DNA of 25,060 nucleotides from Lachnospiraceae bacterium (lineage in GTDB: Bacteria; Bacillota; Clostridia; Lachnospirales; Lachnospiraceae). Of this stretch, positions 7,685-17,019 are shown in pieces. The notes beneath the pieces were generated by a model. The model saw nothing but the letters and a program-made list of their open reading frames with translations. It ran no database searches and was not told where the DNA came from. The first letter of the stretch is position 1. Each line of letters opens with the position of its first letter. The position numbers and the translations under genes were made by a program. The DNA lies in NCBI GenBank assembly GCA_016293925.1, contig JAEDCX010000032.1, forward strand, positions 1 through 25,060, given 5' to 3'.

Positions 7685-9049
7685 ATGGAGGAGATGAATA
7701 TCGCCATACAGGTGGATGATGTCAGTAAAGTATACAAATTATATGAGAAACCCTCGGACAGACTGAAGGATGCACTGCATCTGACGAAGAAAAAGCCAAG
7801 AGAGCATCATGCGCTGAATCATGTGGACATCAGTATCCGGAAGGGAGAGTGCGTGGGGATTATCGGAACCAACGGCTCCGGTAAGTCTACGATCCTGAAG
7901 ATCATCACAGGTGTTTTGTCGCCGACGGGGGGAACTGTGACCGTCAATGGCCGTATCTCCGCACTGTTGGAACTGGGCGCCGGATTTAACATGGAATATA
8001 CGGGGATTGAGAATGTCTATCTGAACGGAACCATGATCGGATTCAGCAAGGAAGAGATTGATGCGAGACTGCAGGATATTCTGGATTTCGCGGAGATTGG
8101 AGAGTTTGTGAATCAGCCGGTGAAAACTTATTCCAGTGGTATGTTCGTACGACTGGCTTTTGCTGTGGCAATCAATATTGATCCGGAGATTCTGATTGTG
8201 GATGAAGCATTGTCCGTCGGAGATGTTTTTTTCCAGTCCAAGTGTTATCACAAGTTTGAAGAGTTCAAAGAACAGGGGAAGACGATTCTGTTCGTAAGCC
8301 ATGACCTGTCTACCATCAGCAAATACTGTGACCGTGTGATTCTCCTGAATCAGGGAGAGAAACTGGGAGAAGGCACGCCAAGACAGATGATTGATGTCTA
8401 TAAACAGGTTCTGGTAGGGCAGTATAAGATGCAGCAGACGGAGGCGGACGAGCAGACGAATGCGGGCAGGCATACGAATGCGGACGGGCGGGCAGATGCC
8501 GGGACGCAGGCGGAGAGCAGAGCGGCGGAATCCGGCAGCAGAGGCGTGTCAGAGGAGTTGGAGCCGCTGGAGTACGGAACCAGACAGGCAACCATTACGG
8601 ATTATTACATTGAGGATTCCAGAGGCAATACATCCAACACCCTGATAAAAGGAGATGAATTCACGGTTCACATGACCGTGGAATTCGCCGAGAATCTGCC
8701 GAGTCCGATTTTCGCCATGTCCATCAAGAATCCCAAGGGCATCGAGATCACCGGAACGAACACGATGGTGGAGAAAGCCTTCCTGGAGCCGGTCAGTGCG
8801 GGGGAACGCAAGGAGATTACCTTTACGCAGCGGCTGGATCTGCAGGGGGGAGATTATCTGATTTCCTTGGGACTTACAGGGTTCGAAGGTAACGATTTCA
8901 AGGTATATCACCGATTGTACGATGTGATGAGCATCTCCGTTATCTCCGACAAGAATACGGTGGGCTATTATGATATGAATTCAAAGATCACCGTGCGCGA
9001 CAGCAAAGAGGCCAAAGGGAACGTGGTGCCTTACAGGAACAAGGCATAG
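7685..9049 (+). CDS. ABC polysaccharide exporter ATPase (Wzt-type) with C-terminal cargo-binding domain
   Basis: Nucleotide-binding subunit partnering the permease just upstream. In 454 residues: Walker A GTNGSGKST (61-69), the YSSGM signature typical of polysaccharide exporters (149-153), Walker B ILIVDEA (169-175), the switch His (H206), a low-complexity Ala/Thr/Asp/Glu-rich linker (about 250-298) and a Wzt_C-type beta domain (about 299-440). In E. coli O8/O9a Wzt this extra domain binds the capped non-reducing end of the glycan; TagH-type ATPases lack this carbohydrate-binding domain. The frame extends upstream to 7538 inside the permease gene, but AAGGAG at 7673-7678, 6 bases before the ATG at 7685, sets the start. 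Cap recognition here is inferred. Confidence 0.94.
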   Translation: MEEMNIAIQVDDVSKVYKLYEKPSDRLKDALHLTKKKPREHHALNHVDISIRKGECVGIIGTNGSGKSTILKIITGVLSPTGGTVTVNGRISALLELGAGFNMEYTGIENVYLNGTMIGFSKEEIDARLQDILDFAEIGEFVNQPVKTYSSGMFVRLAFAVAINIDPEILIVDEALSVGDVFFQSKCYHKFEEFKEQGKTILFVSHDLSTISKYCDRVILLNQGEKLGEGTPRQMIDVYKQVLVGQYKMQQTEADEQTNAGRHTNADGRADAGTQAESRAAESGSRGVSEELEPLEYGTRQATITDYYIEDSRGNTSNTLIKGDEFTVHMTVEFAENLPSPIFAMSIKNPKGIEITGTNTMVEKAFLEPVSAGERKEITFTQRLDLQGGDYLISLGLTGFEGNDFKVYHRLYDVMSISVISDKNTVGYYDMNSKITVRDSKEAKGNVVPYRNKA

Positions 9050-9122
9050 CATGGTCGGATGCGGAGAAACAATCACCTGTGAGAGGGTATGAGACGAAGA
9101 ACGACGAAGAGGCAGAGGCAGT

Positions 9123-11171
9123 ATGACGGAACAGATTGGGAAAGTAATTCTGGATAAAACATTGTATCCCGGCAGGGATCTGTATTGCGACGGCGTGGTA
9201 GAGGATGAACTGCTTGCCATTGCACGGGATCATCAGCCGGAAGAATTCGACAGAATAATCGAACAGAGGGCGGAATGGCCTCTGCTCTATCATTTGTCAT
9301 CGAAGAGAGCCAACATCGTTGAGTGGTTACCGGTGGAGAGCGGGGCAAAGGTATTGGAGGTCGGCAGCGGATGCGGCGCCATTACCGGGACGCTTGCCGA
9401 GATGGCCGGCAGTGTGACCTGTATCGATCTGTCTGCCAAACGCAGTGCCATCAATGCATACCGCAATCGCGACAAAGAGAATATCCTGATCCATGTAGGA
9501 AACTTCAAAGACATTGAGAAAGTGCTTCCGGAGGATTATGATTACATTTTTCTGATCGGTGTTTTTGAGTACGGACAGGCTTATATGGACAGCAAAACTC
9601 CCTATGAGGATTTTCTGTCCATCTTAAAGAAGCATTTGAAACCCGGCGGGCGGATGGTGATTGCGATCGAAAACCTCTGGGGACTGAAATATTGGGCAGG
9701 ATGCAGGGAAGATCATCTGGGTACCTATTTCTCCGGACTGGAGGGGTATCCCGCCGATGCGGGCGTGCGTACCTTTACCAGGCGTGGGCTGGAAGAATTG
9801 ATGCAGAAAACCGGGATCTCGGAGTACCATTTCTATTATCCCTACCCGGATTACAAATTCATGACGACGCTGTATTCGGACGACAGACTGCCCCATGTGG
9901 GTGAGCTGTCCAACAATATTCGTAATTTTGACAGAGAACGTATGTTGTTGTTTGACGAGAAGCATGTGTTTGATAATATCATCAAAGAAAATCTGTTCCC
10001 ACTGTACAGCAATTCCTATCTGGTCGTAATCGGACCCGGGGTTCCGGATATCTATGTCAGGTATTCCAATGACAGAAGTCCGGAATATGCCATCAAAACG
10101 GAGATTTACCGGACCGAGGAGGGAGAACTGCAGGTGGCCAAGAGCCCTCTTGGAGACAGGGCGGTTCCCCATCTGGAACAGCTCTGCAAGGTATGCAGAT
10201 CCCTGGAGCAGGTGTTCACGGACGGGAAGACACAGGTTAACGCCTGTGTCAGATCCGGAAACCGTCTGACGTTCCACTATGTGGAGGGAAAAACCCTGGA
10301 GGAACATCTGGATGAGGCGATGGAGCATCGGGATACGGAGGCCTTTGCCGGATTCATTCGCCGGTATGTGGATGTGGTCCGCAGAAACGAGACGGCGGAA
10401 TGGAAGGACAGAGACCTGATTTTCTCCAATATCATTGTGGAACAGGATGTCTGGAATATCATCGATTATGAATGGTCGTCCGGAACCGGTTGCGAGGTGG
10501 AGCGCATGGTCACCAGAGCGTTGTATTGTTACACACTGGGGTCCCACAGGAGAAAGCTGTTTGTGGAAGAGCATGCGGAAGAACTGGCGGCACTGGGATA
10601 TTCCGTTGCGCTCCTGCCACAGATCATCCAGCAGGAGGTAGCATTCCAGGCAAGGGTGGCCGGAGACGGAATCTCCATGACGAGTCTGCGGGAGAAGATC
10701 GGTATGAGAGTAATCAATCCCCAGACAATGGATCAGCGCCCGGGGGTTCTGCCGCGGGTACAGATCTACACCAATACGGGCAGTGGTTTCTCCGAAGAAC
10801 AATCCTATTTCCTGCCACAGGACAGTATCAGTTCTGTCATCGATGTGAAGGTTCAGTGGCCGAAGGGGACGGTGCAGCTTCGATTCGATCCCTGTATGGA
10901 GCCTGTGCTGGGATACATCCGGGAGATTTCCGTGGAGGAGGATGGGAAGTCCACCGTACTTCAGGCGTTCCGGCCGAATCCGAAGGGCAGATACCGGGCA
11001 GGCAGGATGGGATATTATACGAATGCTGATGCGGTCGGAGGGGATTTCTACTCTTTCGATACATCTGATCCGAATATCGTAATTCAATACAAAACGAACA
11101 GGGATGCCATACTGCACGTCCGGATGGAGCTTCTGAAACTTCCGGAACTCATGGCAGAACAGAGAGGATAG
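9123..11171 (+). CDS. Methyltransferase plus kinase-like protein with C-terminal beta domain (WbdD-like candidate)
   Basis: A 682-residue protein. Residues about 55-250 form a class I SAM-dependent methyltransferase: motif I VLEVGSGCGAITG (77-89), acidic D102 ending strand 2, and a LIGVFEYGQAY segment (144-154). Residues about 296-500 look like a small-molecule/sugar kinase fold: a VAK lysine (K340), a His-Leu-Glu helix (350-352), then D431 and N436 in RDLIFSNII and D448 in IIDYEW, matching the catalytic-loop Asp/Asn and metal-binding Asp of aminoglycoside-phosphotransferase-like kinases. Residues about 545-672 are predicted beta-rich and may bind carbohydrate. The methyltransferase-kinase order and total length resemble WbdD, the chain terminator of E. 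coli O9a, though WbdD has a coiled-coil ruler in place of the beta domain. It directly follows a Wzt with a cargo domain, the same partnership. The methyltransferase call is firm; the kinase call is moderate; the capping role is inferred. Start ATG 9123 has only a modest GAGG-type site upstream. Confidence 0.82.
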   Translation: MTEQIGKVILDKTLYPGRDLYCDGVVEDELLAIARDHQPEEFDRIIEQRAEWPLLYHLSSKRANIVEWLPVESGAKVLEVGSGCGAITGTLAEMAGSVTCIDLSAKRSAINAYRNRDKENILIHVGNFKDIEKVLPEDYDYIFLIGVFEYGQAYMDSKTPYEDFLSILKKHLKPGGRMVIAIENLWGLKYWAGCREDHLGTYFSGLEGYPADAGVRTFTRRGLEELMQKTGISEYHFYYPYPDYKFMTTLYSDDRLPHVGELSNNIRNFDRERMLLFDEKHVFDNIIKENLFPLYSNSYLVVIGPGVPDIYVRYSNDRSPEYAIKTEIYRTEEGELQVAKSPLGDRAVPHLEQLCKVCRSLEQVFTDGKTQVNACVRSGNRLTFHYVEGKTLEEHLDEAMEHRDTEAFAGFIRRYVDVVRRNETAEWKDRDLIFSNIIVEQDVWNIIDYEWSSGTGCEVERMVTRALYCYTLGSHRRKLFVEEHAEELAALGYSVALLPQIIQQEVAFQARVAGDGISMTSLREKIGMRVINPQTMDQRPGVLPRVQIYTNTGSGFSEEQSYFLPQDSISSVIDVKVQWPKGTVQLRFDPCMEPVLGYIREISVEEDGKSTVLQAFRPNPKGRYRAGRMGYYTNADAVGGDFYSFDTSDPNIVIQYKTNRDAILHVRMELLKLPELMAEQRG

Positions 11172-11173
11172 AA

Positions 11174-13216
11174 GTGCGTAGTTTGAAACAGATTCTTCAG
11201 GACAATATGCTGAAGAAAGCAGATGCGGAATATAAACAGAATCTGAATCGAAAAAAGAATACTTACAGAGAACTGCTTACCAGACTGGATCCCGAAAACT
11301 GTACAGGTATGACAGGAGATGCAGAGACAGAGGGACCTACTGACAGTACAGTGCGCTCTGCCGCATCGGCGGAAATGGTTTCGCGTCCGGTATGGCAGAC
11401 CGTGACCGAGGATTTCCAATCTGCCGGAGGAGTACATTGTGTGGCAGGGTTTACGGTGTTTGCCTCGAAACAGGGCGTGTTGTATCAGAATGCCCTGGAT
11501 GCGTATGGGAAGAGCCTGGAAGAGGACGATGTCATGATCGTCTATGGAGACGAAGATGTCCTGCTGGAAGGGGAGCGGAACAACCCCTGGTTTAAGCCGG
11601 CGTATTCCCCGGATCTGTTGTTGTCTTTTCCGTACATGGGGAACGGTATCGCTATTCGGGAGAGTCTGCTTCAGTCGGTCATGCAGGAGATGCACTTCAC
11701 CGGTGACGGTGCGGTGAATCTGTACGATCTACTGTTGCGTGCGGTGGAACAGCTGAAACCGGAACAGATCCGTCATGTGGAACGGGTAACCTATACTTCC
11801 TTTGCGGCCAAAGAGCATGTGCCGGGATCCGAGGAGCGTTTTCTGCCCCCCCGCCTGGCAGCCATGGAGCGAAGAGGATATCCTTGCCGGACAATCAAGG
11901 ATCGCTTCGGCGCGATGCAGCTGGTTATGCAGGTACCCCCGCAGACGGAGGAAAAACCGCTGATCAGCGTGATCATACCATCCAGAGACCATCCGGAGCT
12001 GATCAGAGCATGTATTGGGTCCATATATGAGAAGAATCGGGATGCTTCGTTTGAGATTATTGTTATAGACAATGGCAGTGTGGGTGCCAATCGGGCGAGA
12101 ATTGCCAATCTGCGAAATGAGCTGTCTTTCCGGTATTATTATGAACCGGGTGAGTTCCACTTCGCGAGGATCTGCAATCTGGCAGCGGAGAGAGCGGAGG
12201 GACAGTATCTTCTGTTCCTGAATGACGATACCAGGATGATCAGTGAGCATGCATTGATGACCATGTGCGGTCAGGCATCCATGGAACATGTGGGATGCGT
12301 GGGAGCCAAGCTGCTCTATGAGGATGGGAAAACAATCCAGCATGCGGGAATCGTGAATACACAGGTGGGGCCGGTCCATATCCTGATGGGCGAAGCGGAT
12401 GACCGGAATCATTATCATGGCAGGAATATTCTGCCCTATGACTGTCTGGCGGTGACCGGGGCATGTTTCATGATACGTGCAGACCGGTTTCGGGCGTTGG
12501 GCGGATTTGACGAGGATTTCAGGGTATCCTACAATGATGTGGATCTCGGATTCCGACTGTGGGAGCAGGGATACTGCAATGTTATCCGCAATGATGTGGA
12601 GGTAATTCATTATGAGTCGGTGAGCCGCGGAACGGATACAGAGGATGAACGGAAGTGGGAACGGCTCTTCGGGGAGCGCAGGATTCTGTTCGAGAAGCAC
12701 AGTGCACTGTACCGGTATGATCCGTATTTCAGCCGTTATCTGGATCCGGATGTACCGGGCTTCCGGGTGAAGGTTCCCGACGAAGCGGGGGCAGAGTGGC
12801 AGGCATGTCCGAAACTTCCACAGCTTCTTGCCAAATATACCAATGAAGCTCTGCGGATTCAGATAGACCGGGCTGGCGTTGATGAGAGAACCGATCTGAT
12901 GGGAACAAACGGGGAATGCATGATTGTTGGCTGGTGGTATGTCGTGGGGCAGGACAATGCCAGATATCGGATGAAACTGTTGCTGCTCCGTGAGCGGGGC
13001 GACGGACATTACTGCCGTGTGATAGAAGGGGTCGTCCGGGAGGATGTGGCGGCCGTGCTTCTGAACGAGAAAAATGTATCCCTGGGCGGGTTTTCCGTGA
13101 GGATCCCCGTGGGGACATTGCCGGCGGGAACTTACCGAATCGGCCTGATGGCCGCGGACCGCTGCTCCAGACAACAGCTTGTACGGATGACAGATCGATG
13201 TGTGGTGCTTCGATAG
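11174..13216 (+). CDS. GT2 glycosyltransferase with truncated first GT domain and C-terminal beta domain
   Basis: A 680-residue cytoplasmic protein. Residues about 263-510 are a complete GT-A family 2 domain: ISVIIPSRD, the IDNGS region, NDDT as the metal-binding motif (350-353) and YNDVDLGFR with the probable catalytic base (453-461). Residues about 120-245 match only the second half of another GT2 domain (YGDED, FKPAYSPDLLL); its nucleotide-binding N-terminal half is missing. Residues 575-680 form a beta-rich module. The start is GTG at 11174, 6 bases after AGAGG (11163-11167) and 2 bases after the previous stop, so translation is probably coupled. The likely role is adding one or more sugars to the lipid-linked chain; donor and linkage cannot be deduced. 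Confidence 0.9.
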   Translation: MRSLKQILQDNMLKKADAEYKQNLNRKKNTYRELLTRLDPENCTGMTGDAETEGPTDSTVRSAASAEMVSRPVWQTVTEDFQSAGGVHCVAGFTVFASKQGVLYQNALDAYGKSLEEDDVMIVYGDEDVLLEGERNNPWFKPAYSPDLLLSFPYMGNGIAIRESLLQSVMQEMHFTGDGAVNLYDLLLRAVEQLKPEQIRHVERVTYTSFAAKEHVPGSEERFLPPRLAAMERRGYPCRTIKDRFGAMQLVMQVPPQTEEKPLISVIIPSRDHPELIRACIGSIYEKNRDASFEIIVIDNGSVGANRARIANLRNELSFRYYYEPGEFHFARICNLAAERAEGQYLLFLNDDTRMISEHALMTMCGQASMEHVGCVGAKLLYEDGKTIQHAGIVNTQVGPVHILMGEADDRNHYHGRNILPYDCLAVTGACFMIRADRFRALGGFDEDFRVSYNDVDLGFRLWEQGYCNVIRNDVEVIHYESVSRGTDTEDERKWERLFGERRILFEKHSALYRYDPYFSRYLDPDVPGFRVKVPDEAGAEWQACPKLPQLLAKYTNEALRIQIDRAGVDERTDLMGTNGECMIVGWWYVVGQDNARYRMKLLLLRERGDGHYCRVIEGVVREDVAAVLLNEKNVSLGGFSVRIPVGTLPAGTYRIGLMAADRCSRQQLVRMTDRCVVLR

Positions 13217-13243
13217 CGCCGGCTGATACAGACAGATTAGCAG

Positions 13244-15244
13244 ATGGGAATAGAAATGATGATGGAGAATCAGAAAAGCAATCAGGAAACAGAACAGATA
13301 GATTACAGAGGGGCCTATGAACTGGAGAAGCGGAAACGCCTGGAACTGACCGGAAAACTGGCAGAAGCGGAGGCGAAGATCACTGATCTGGAGTTTCAAC
13401 TGCAACGGATCAAGGGAAGCGTTCTATGGAAAATCTCCAAGCCGTTCCGCTGTGTGTTGCACGTGGTGATCAGAACCAAGGACAGAATCAAGCGGCTGGG
13501 TTCCCTTCGGGGCGTTAAGGAGAAACTGAAGCAGAAGCGCGCGGAGAAAAAAGCCAGATACCTGCATGGAATCAACAGTTTCCCGGATGAAGCCAGGAGA
13601 GCACTGGAAGAGGAAACCGTTTTCGAAAAAGATGTGACGTTCAGTATTCTGGTACCGTTATATAACACACCGGAGAGATTCCTGCGGGAGATGATCGATT
13701 CCGTTGTTGTCCAGACTTATCGGAAATGGGAATTGTGTCTTGCTGACGGTTCCGATGCGGAGCATGCCTATGTAGGTGAAATCTGCCGGGCATATGTACA
13801 GAAGGATTCCCGCATTGTATACCAGAAACTGGCGAAGAATGAGGGAATCTCCGGAAATACCAATGAATGCTACAAGATGGCTACCGGAAATTATATCGGG
13901 TTGTTTGATCATGACGATCTGTTGCACCCCAGCGCCCTGTATGAATACATGAAAGCGATCTGTGAGCAGGATGCAGATTATATATACTGTGATGAACTGA
14001 CCTTTCAGGGCAAGAAGATTGACAATATGGTGACGCTGCATTTCAAGCCGGACTTTGCAATCGATAACCTGAGAGCTAACAATTATATCTGTCACTTCAG
14101 CGTGTTTGCAAGAGAATTGCTGGAAGGAACGGAATTGTTCCGCTCCCGGTTCGATGGCAGTCAGGATCATGATATGATTCTGCGGCTGACAGCGGCGGCA
14201 AAACATATTGTCCATGTACCGAAGGTCTTATATTACTGGCGTTCTCATGCAGGCAGTGTTGCAAGCGGCATAGAGGCCAAAACCTATGCAATTGAGGCGG
14301 CAAAGGGGGCTGTTTCCGAACATCTGCGTAGCTGCGGCATGGATGATTTCACCGTGGAGAGTACGCGGGCGTACGCAACGATTTTTCGGATCCGGTATGC
14401 ATTGAACGGAACGCCGAAGATCTCCATCATTATCCCGAATAAGGATCATGAAGGGGATTTACGGCGCTGTATTGACGCAATTGTGACCCTGTCCACTTAT
14501 GAGAATTACGAGATCATCGTTGTGGAGAATAACAGTACCCAAGAGGAGATTTTCCGCTATTATGAGGAATTGAAGAAGATTCCTCATGTACGGGTGGTTA
14601 CGTATACGGGAGAATTCAACTATTCCGGGATCAATAATTTCGGGGAGCGCTATGCCACGGGAGAGTATATCCTGTTGCTGAATAACGATACACAGGTCAT
14701 TACACCGGACTGGATGGAAGAGATGCTGATGTATGCGCAGCGCGATGACGTTGCCTGTGTGGGTGCCAAGCTGTACTATGAGGACAATACGATCCAGCAT
14801 GCGGGCATTATCCTCGGTCTGGGTGCACATCGCAGCGCAGGGCACGCGCACTATCGTGCCGGAAAAGAAAACCTTGGATATATGGGCAGATTGTGTTATG
14901 CTCAAGATATATCAGCAGTGACCGGTGCATGTCTGATGGTATCAAAAGAGATCTACGACAGACTGAACGGCCTGGATGAAACCTTTGCAGTTGCCCTGAA
15001 TGATGTGGATTTCTGCCTGAGGGCAAGAGAACTTGGATATCTGAATGTGTTTACTCCTTTTGCGGAACTGTATCATTTTGAATCCAAATCCAGAGGGCTG
15101 GATGAGGCACCCGGGAAAGCAGAGCGGTATCAGCAGGAATGCGACCGTTTCAGGGCTCGGTACAGGGATCTGATCGACCAGGGAGATCCTTATTACAATC
15201 CGAATTTCTCACTGGACAGCAGTATGTTTATGTTAAAATATTAG
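13244..15244 (+). CDS. Tandem-domain GT2 glycosyltransferase
   Basis: A 666-residue protein with two intact family 2 domains. An N-terminal coiled coil (about 22-57) leads into a basic amphipathic segment with GSVLWKISKPFR (58-69), which may dock to the membrane. GT domain 1 (about 132-385) has FSILVPLYN, DHDD (222-225) and DGSQDHDMILR. GT domain 2 (about 391-645) has ISIIIPNKD, NNDT (480-483) and LNDVDFCLR (585-593). Two active sites in one chain fit a polymerase that adds two residues or linkages alternately (inference from other two-domain GTs). The start is uncertain: ATG 13244 lacks a good ribosome site, and in-frame ATGs at 13256, 13259 and 13262 are alternatives. It is the intact relative of the genes at 11174 and 17020. 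Confidence 0.92.
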   Translation: MGIEMMMENQKSNQETEQIDYRGAYELEKRKRLELTGKLAEAEAKITDLEFQLQRIKGSVLWKISKPFRCVLHVVIRTKDRIKRLGSLRGVKEKLKQKRAEKKARYLHGINSFPDEARRALEEETVFEKDVTFSILVPLYNTPERFLREMIDSVVVQTYRKWELCLADGSDAEHAYVGEICRAYVQKDSRIVYQKLAKNEGISGNTNECYKMATGNYIGLFDHDDLLHPSALYEYMKAICEQDADYIYCDELTFQGKKIDNMVTLHFKPDFAIDNLRANNYICHFSVFARELLEGTELFRSRFDGSQDHDMILRLTAAAKHIVHVPKVLYYWRSHAGSVASGIEAKTYAIEAAKGAVSEHLRSCGMDDFTVESTRAYATIFRIRYALNGTPKISIIIPNKDHEGDLRRCIDAIVTLSTYENYEIIVVENNSTQEEIFRYYEELKKIPHVRVVTYTGEFNYSGINNFGERYATGEYILLLNNDTQVITPDWMEEMLMYAQRDDVACVGAKLYYEDNTIQHAGIILGLGAHRSAGHAHYRAGKENLGYMGRLCYAQDISAVTGACLMVSKEIYDRLNGLDETFAVALNDVDFCLRARELGYLNVFTPFAELYHFESKSRGLDEAPGKAERYQQECDRFRARYRDLIDQGDPYYNPNFSLDSSMFMLKY

Positions 15245-15260
15245 GTGGAGGTAAGTAGAG

Positions 15261-16982
15261 ATGGATTACATGAAACAGTACAATGATTGGCTCACGGATT
15301 CTTATTTTGACGAGGCAACCAAGCGGGAACTGGAAGCGATCAAGGACGATCCGAAGGAGATCGAAGATCGGTTCTACAAGGATCTCGCATTCGGAACCGG
15401 CGGTTTACGCGGTATCATCGGTGCCGGAACCAATCGGATGAACATCTATACAGTCAGAAAAGCAACACAGGGGCTTGCCAATTACATTCTGAAGAGAGGC
15501 GCACAGGCGAAGGGCATCGCAATCGCATACGATTCCCGCTTCATGTCTCCTGAGTTTGCCGATGAGGCGGCTTTGTGTATGGCGGCAAACGGAATCAAGG
15601 CGTATGTGTTTGACGCGCTCCGTCCTACGCCGGAATTATCTTTTGCGGTCAGAACATTGGGATGTACGGCAGGTATTGTGGTGACGGCCAGCCATAATCC
15701 GCCGGAATACAACGGCTATAAGGTATACTGGGAGGATGGTGCACAGATCACCGCACCTCTGGATCGGGATATTATCACGGAAGTGGGTAATGTCACAGAC
15801 TATCATACGGTGAAGACCATGGATAAGGAAGATGCCATGGCCCGGGGGCTCTATGAGGTGATCGGAGAGAAGATCGACGATGCGTACATGGTGGAACTGA
15901 AGAAACAGATTATTCACCCGGAGATTATCCGGGAGGTGGCAGAGGATATCAGGATTGTCTACACACCGCTTCACGGTACCGGCAATGTTCCGGTCAGGAG
16001 AGTCCTGCGTGAACTTGGGTTCAAGAATGTGTTTGTTGTTCCGGAGCAGGAGCTTCCGGATCCGAAGTTTACCACGTTGGAGTATCCGAACCCGGAGGAT
16101 CCCAAGGCGTTTACGCTGGCACTGGAGCTTGCCAGAAAAGAGCACGCGGATATTGTTCTCGCAACGGATCCGGATGCGGACAGACTGGGTATTTACGCAT
16201 TGGATACCAAATCCGGCGAGTACATTCCGTTTACGGGAAACATGTCGGGGATGCTGATTGCGGATTATATTCTGAGAGAGCGTAAGGCCACGGGTAAGAT
16301 GCCGGAGAATCCTGTTCTGGTGAAGACCATTGTAACAACCAACATGGCAGATGTGCTGACCCGGAAATACGGCGTGGATATGATAGAGGTATTGACCGGT
16401 TTCAAATACATCGGTGAACAGATTAAATTGTTCGAGCAGAACCATACCCACAATTATGTGTTTGGTCTGGAAGAGAGCTACGGCTGTCTTGCAGGTACCC
16501 ATGCAAGGGATAAGGATGCCTGTGTTGCGGTAATGTGTCTGTGCGAGGTTGCTGCATGGTGTAAGAAGAACGGCATTACCGTGTGGGATCAGATGCTGAA
16601 GATGTACGAAGAGTACGGATATTTCAAGGAGGATCTCTACACCATCACACTGAAGGGAATTGACGGTTCGAAGCAGATCGATGCCATGATGGATAAGCTG
16701 AGAAGCAATCCCCCGAAAGAATTCGGCGATCTGAAAGTGGTATCCATGCGGGATTACGAGAATGATACGGTTCTGGATCTGGCAACCGGCAAGGTAACGC
16801 CTACCGGACTGCCCAAATCCAACGTGCTCTATTTTGATCTGACCAATGATTCCTGGTGCTGTGCAAGACCGTCCGGTACGGAGCCCAAGATCAAGTTCTA
16901 CATGGGCGTGAAGGGAACCAGCCTGGAGGATGCGAAAAGCCGCGTAGACGCGCTGACAGAGAGCCTGAAGGCGAAACTGTAA
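15261..16982 (+). CDS. Phosphoglucomutase/phosphomannomutase (alpha-D-phosphohexomutase)
   Basis: Interconverts hexose-6-phosphate and hexose-1-phosphate; in this setting probably glucose, feeding RmlA. All four signature regions of the superfamily are visible in 573 residues: the phosphoserine loop TASHNPPEYNGYK (142-154, S144), the metal loop ATDPDADRLG (301-310), the sugar-binding GLEESYG (402-408) and the phosphate-binding RPSGTEPK (536-543). The length fits the PgcA-type bacterial phosphoglucomutases, longer than GlmM. GTGGAGG at 15245-15251 precedes the ATG by 9 bases. It sits among glycosyltransferase genes, so it is probably dedicated to this pathway, though it may also serve general metabolism. 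Confidence 0.95.
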   Translation: MDYMKQYNDWLTDSYFDEATKRELEAIKDDPKEIEDRFYKDLAFGTGGLRGIIGAGTNRMNIYTVRKATQGLANYILKRGAQAKGIAIAYDSRFMSPEFADEAALCMAANGIKAYVFDALRPTPELSFAVRTLGCTAGIVVTASHNPPEYNGYKVYWEDGAQITAPLDRDIITEVGNVTDYHTVKTMDKEDAMARGLYEVIGEKIDDAYMVELKKQIIHPEIIREVAEDIRIVYTPLHGTGNVPVRRVLRELGFKNVFVVPEQELPDPKFTTLEYPNPEDPKAFTLALELARKEHADIVLATDPDADRLGIYALDTKSGEYIPFTGNMSGMLIADYILRERKATGKMPENPVLVKTIVTTNMADVLTRKYGVDMIEVLTGFKYIGEQIKLFEQNHTHNYVFGLEESYGCLAGTHARDKDACVAVMCLCEVAAWCKKNGITVWDQMLKMYEEYGYFKEDLYTITLKGIDGSKQIDAMMDKLRSNPPKEFGDLKVVSMRDYENDTVLDLATGKVTPTGLPKSNVLYFDLTNDSWCCARPSGTEPKIKFYMGVKGTSLEDAKSRVDALTESLKAKL

Positions 16983-17019
16983 GTGTGGGGTCTCTACGAA
17001 GAGAGAGGATGTCCGACGG

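Noticed and set aside
9624..11117. Long antisense open frame (497 codons) opposite the methyltransferase/kinase gene
   Set aside because: It lacks any recognisable domain, has no ribosome binding site, is rich in His/Ile/Arg as expected of a shadow frame, and the sense strand carries clear motifs.
11729..13405. Long antisense open frame (558 codons) opposite the GT2 gene at 11174
   Set aside because: Shadow of a GT2 gene with intact NDDT and NDVD motifs; no plausible start or domain on the minus strand.
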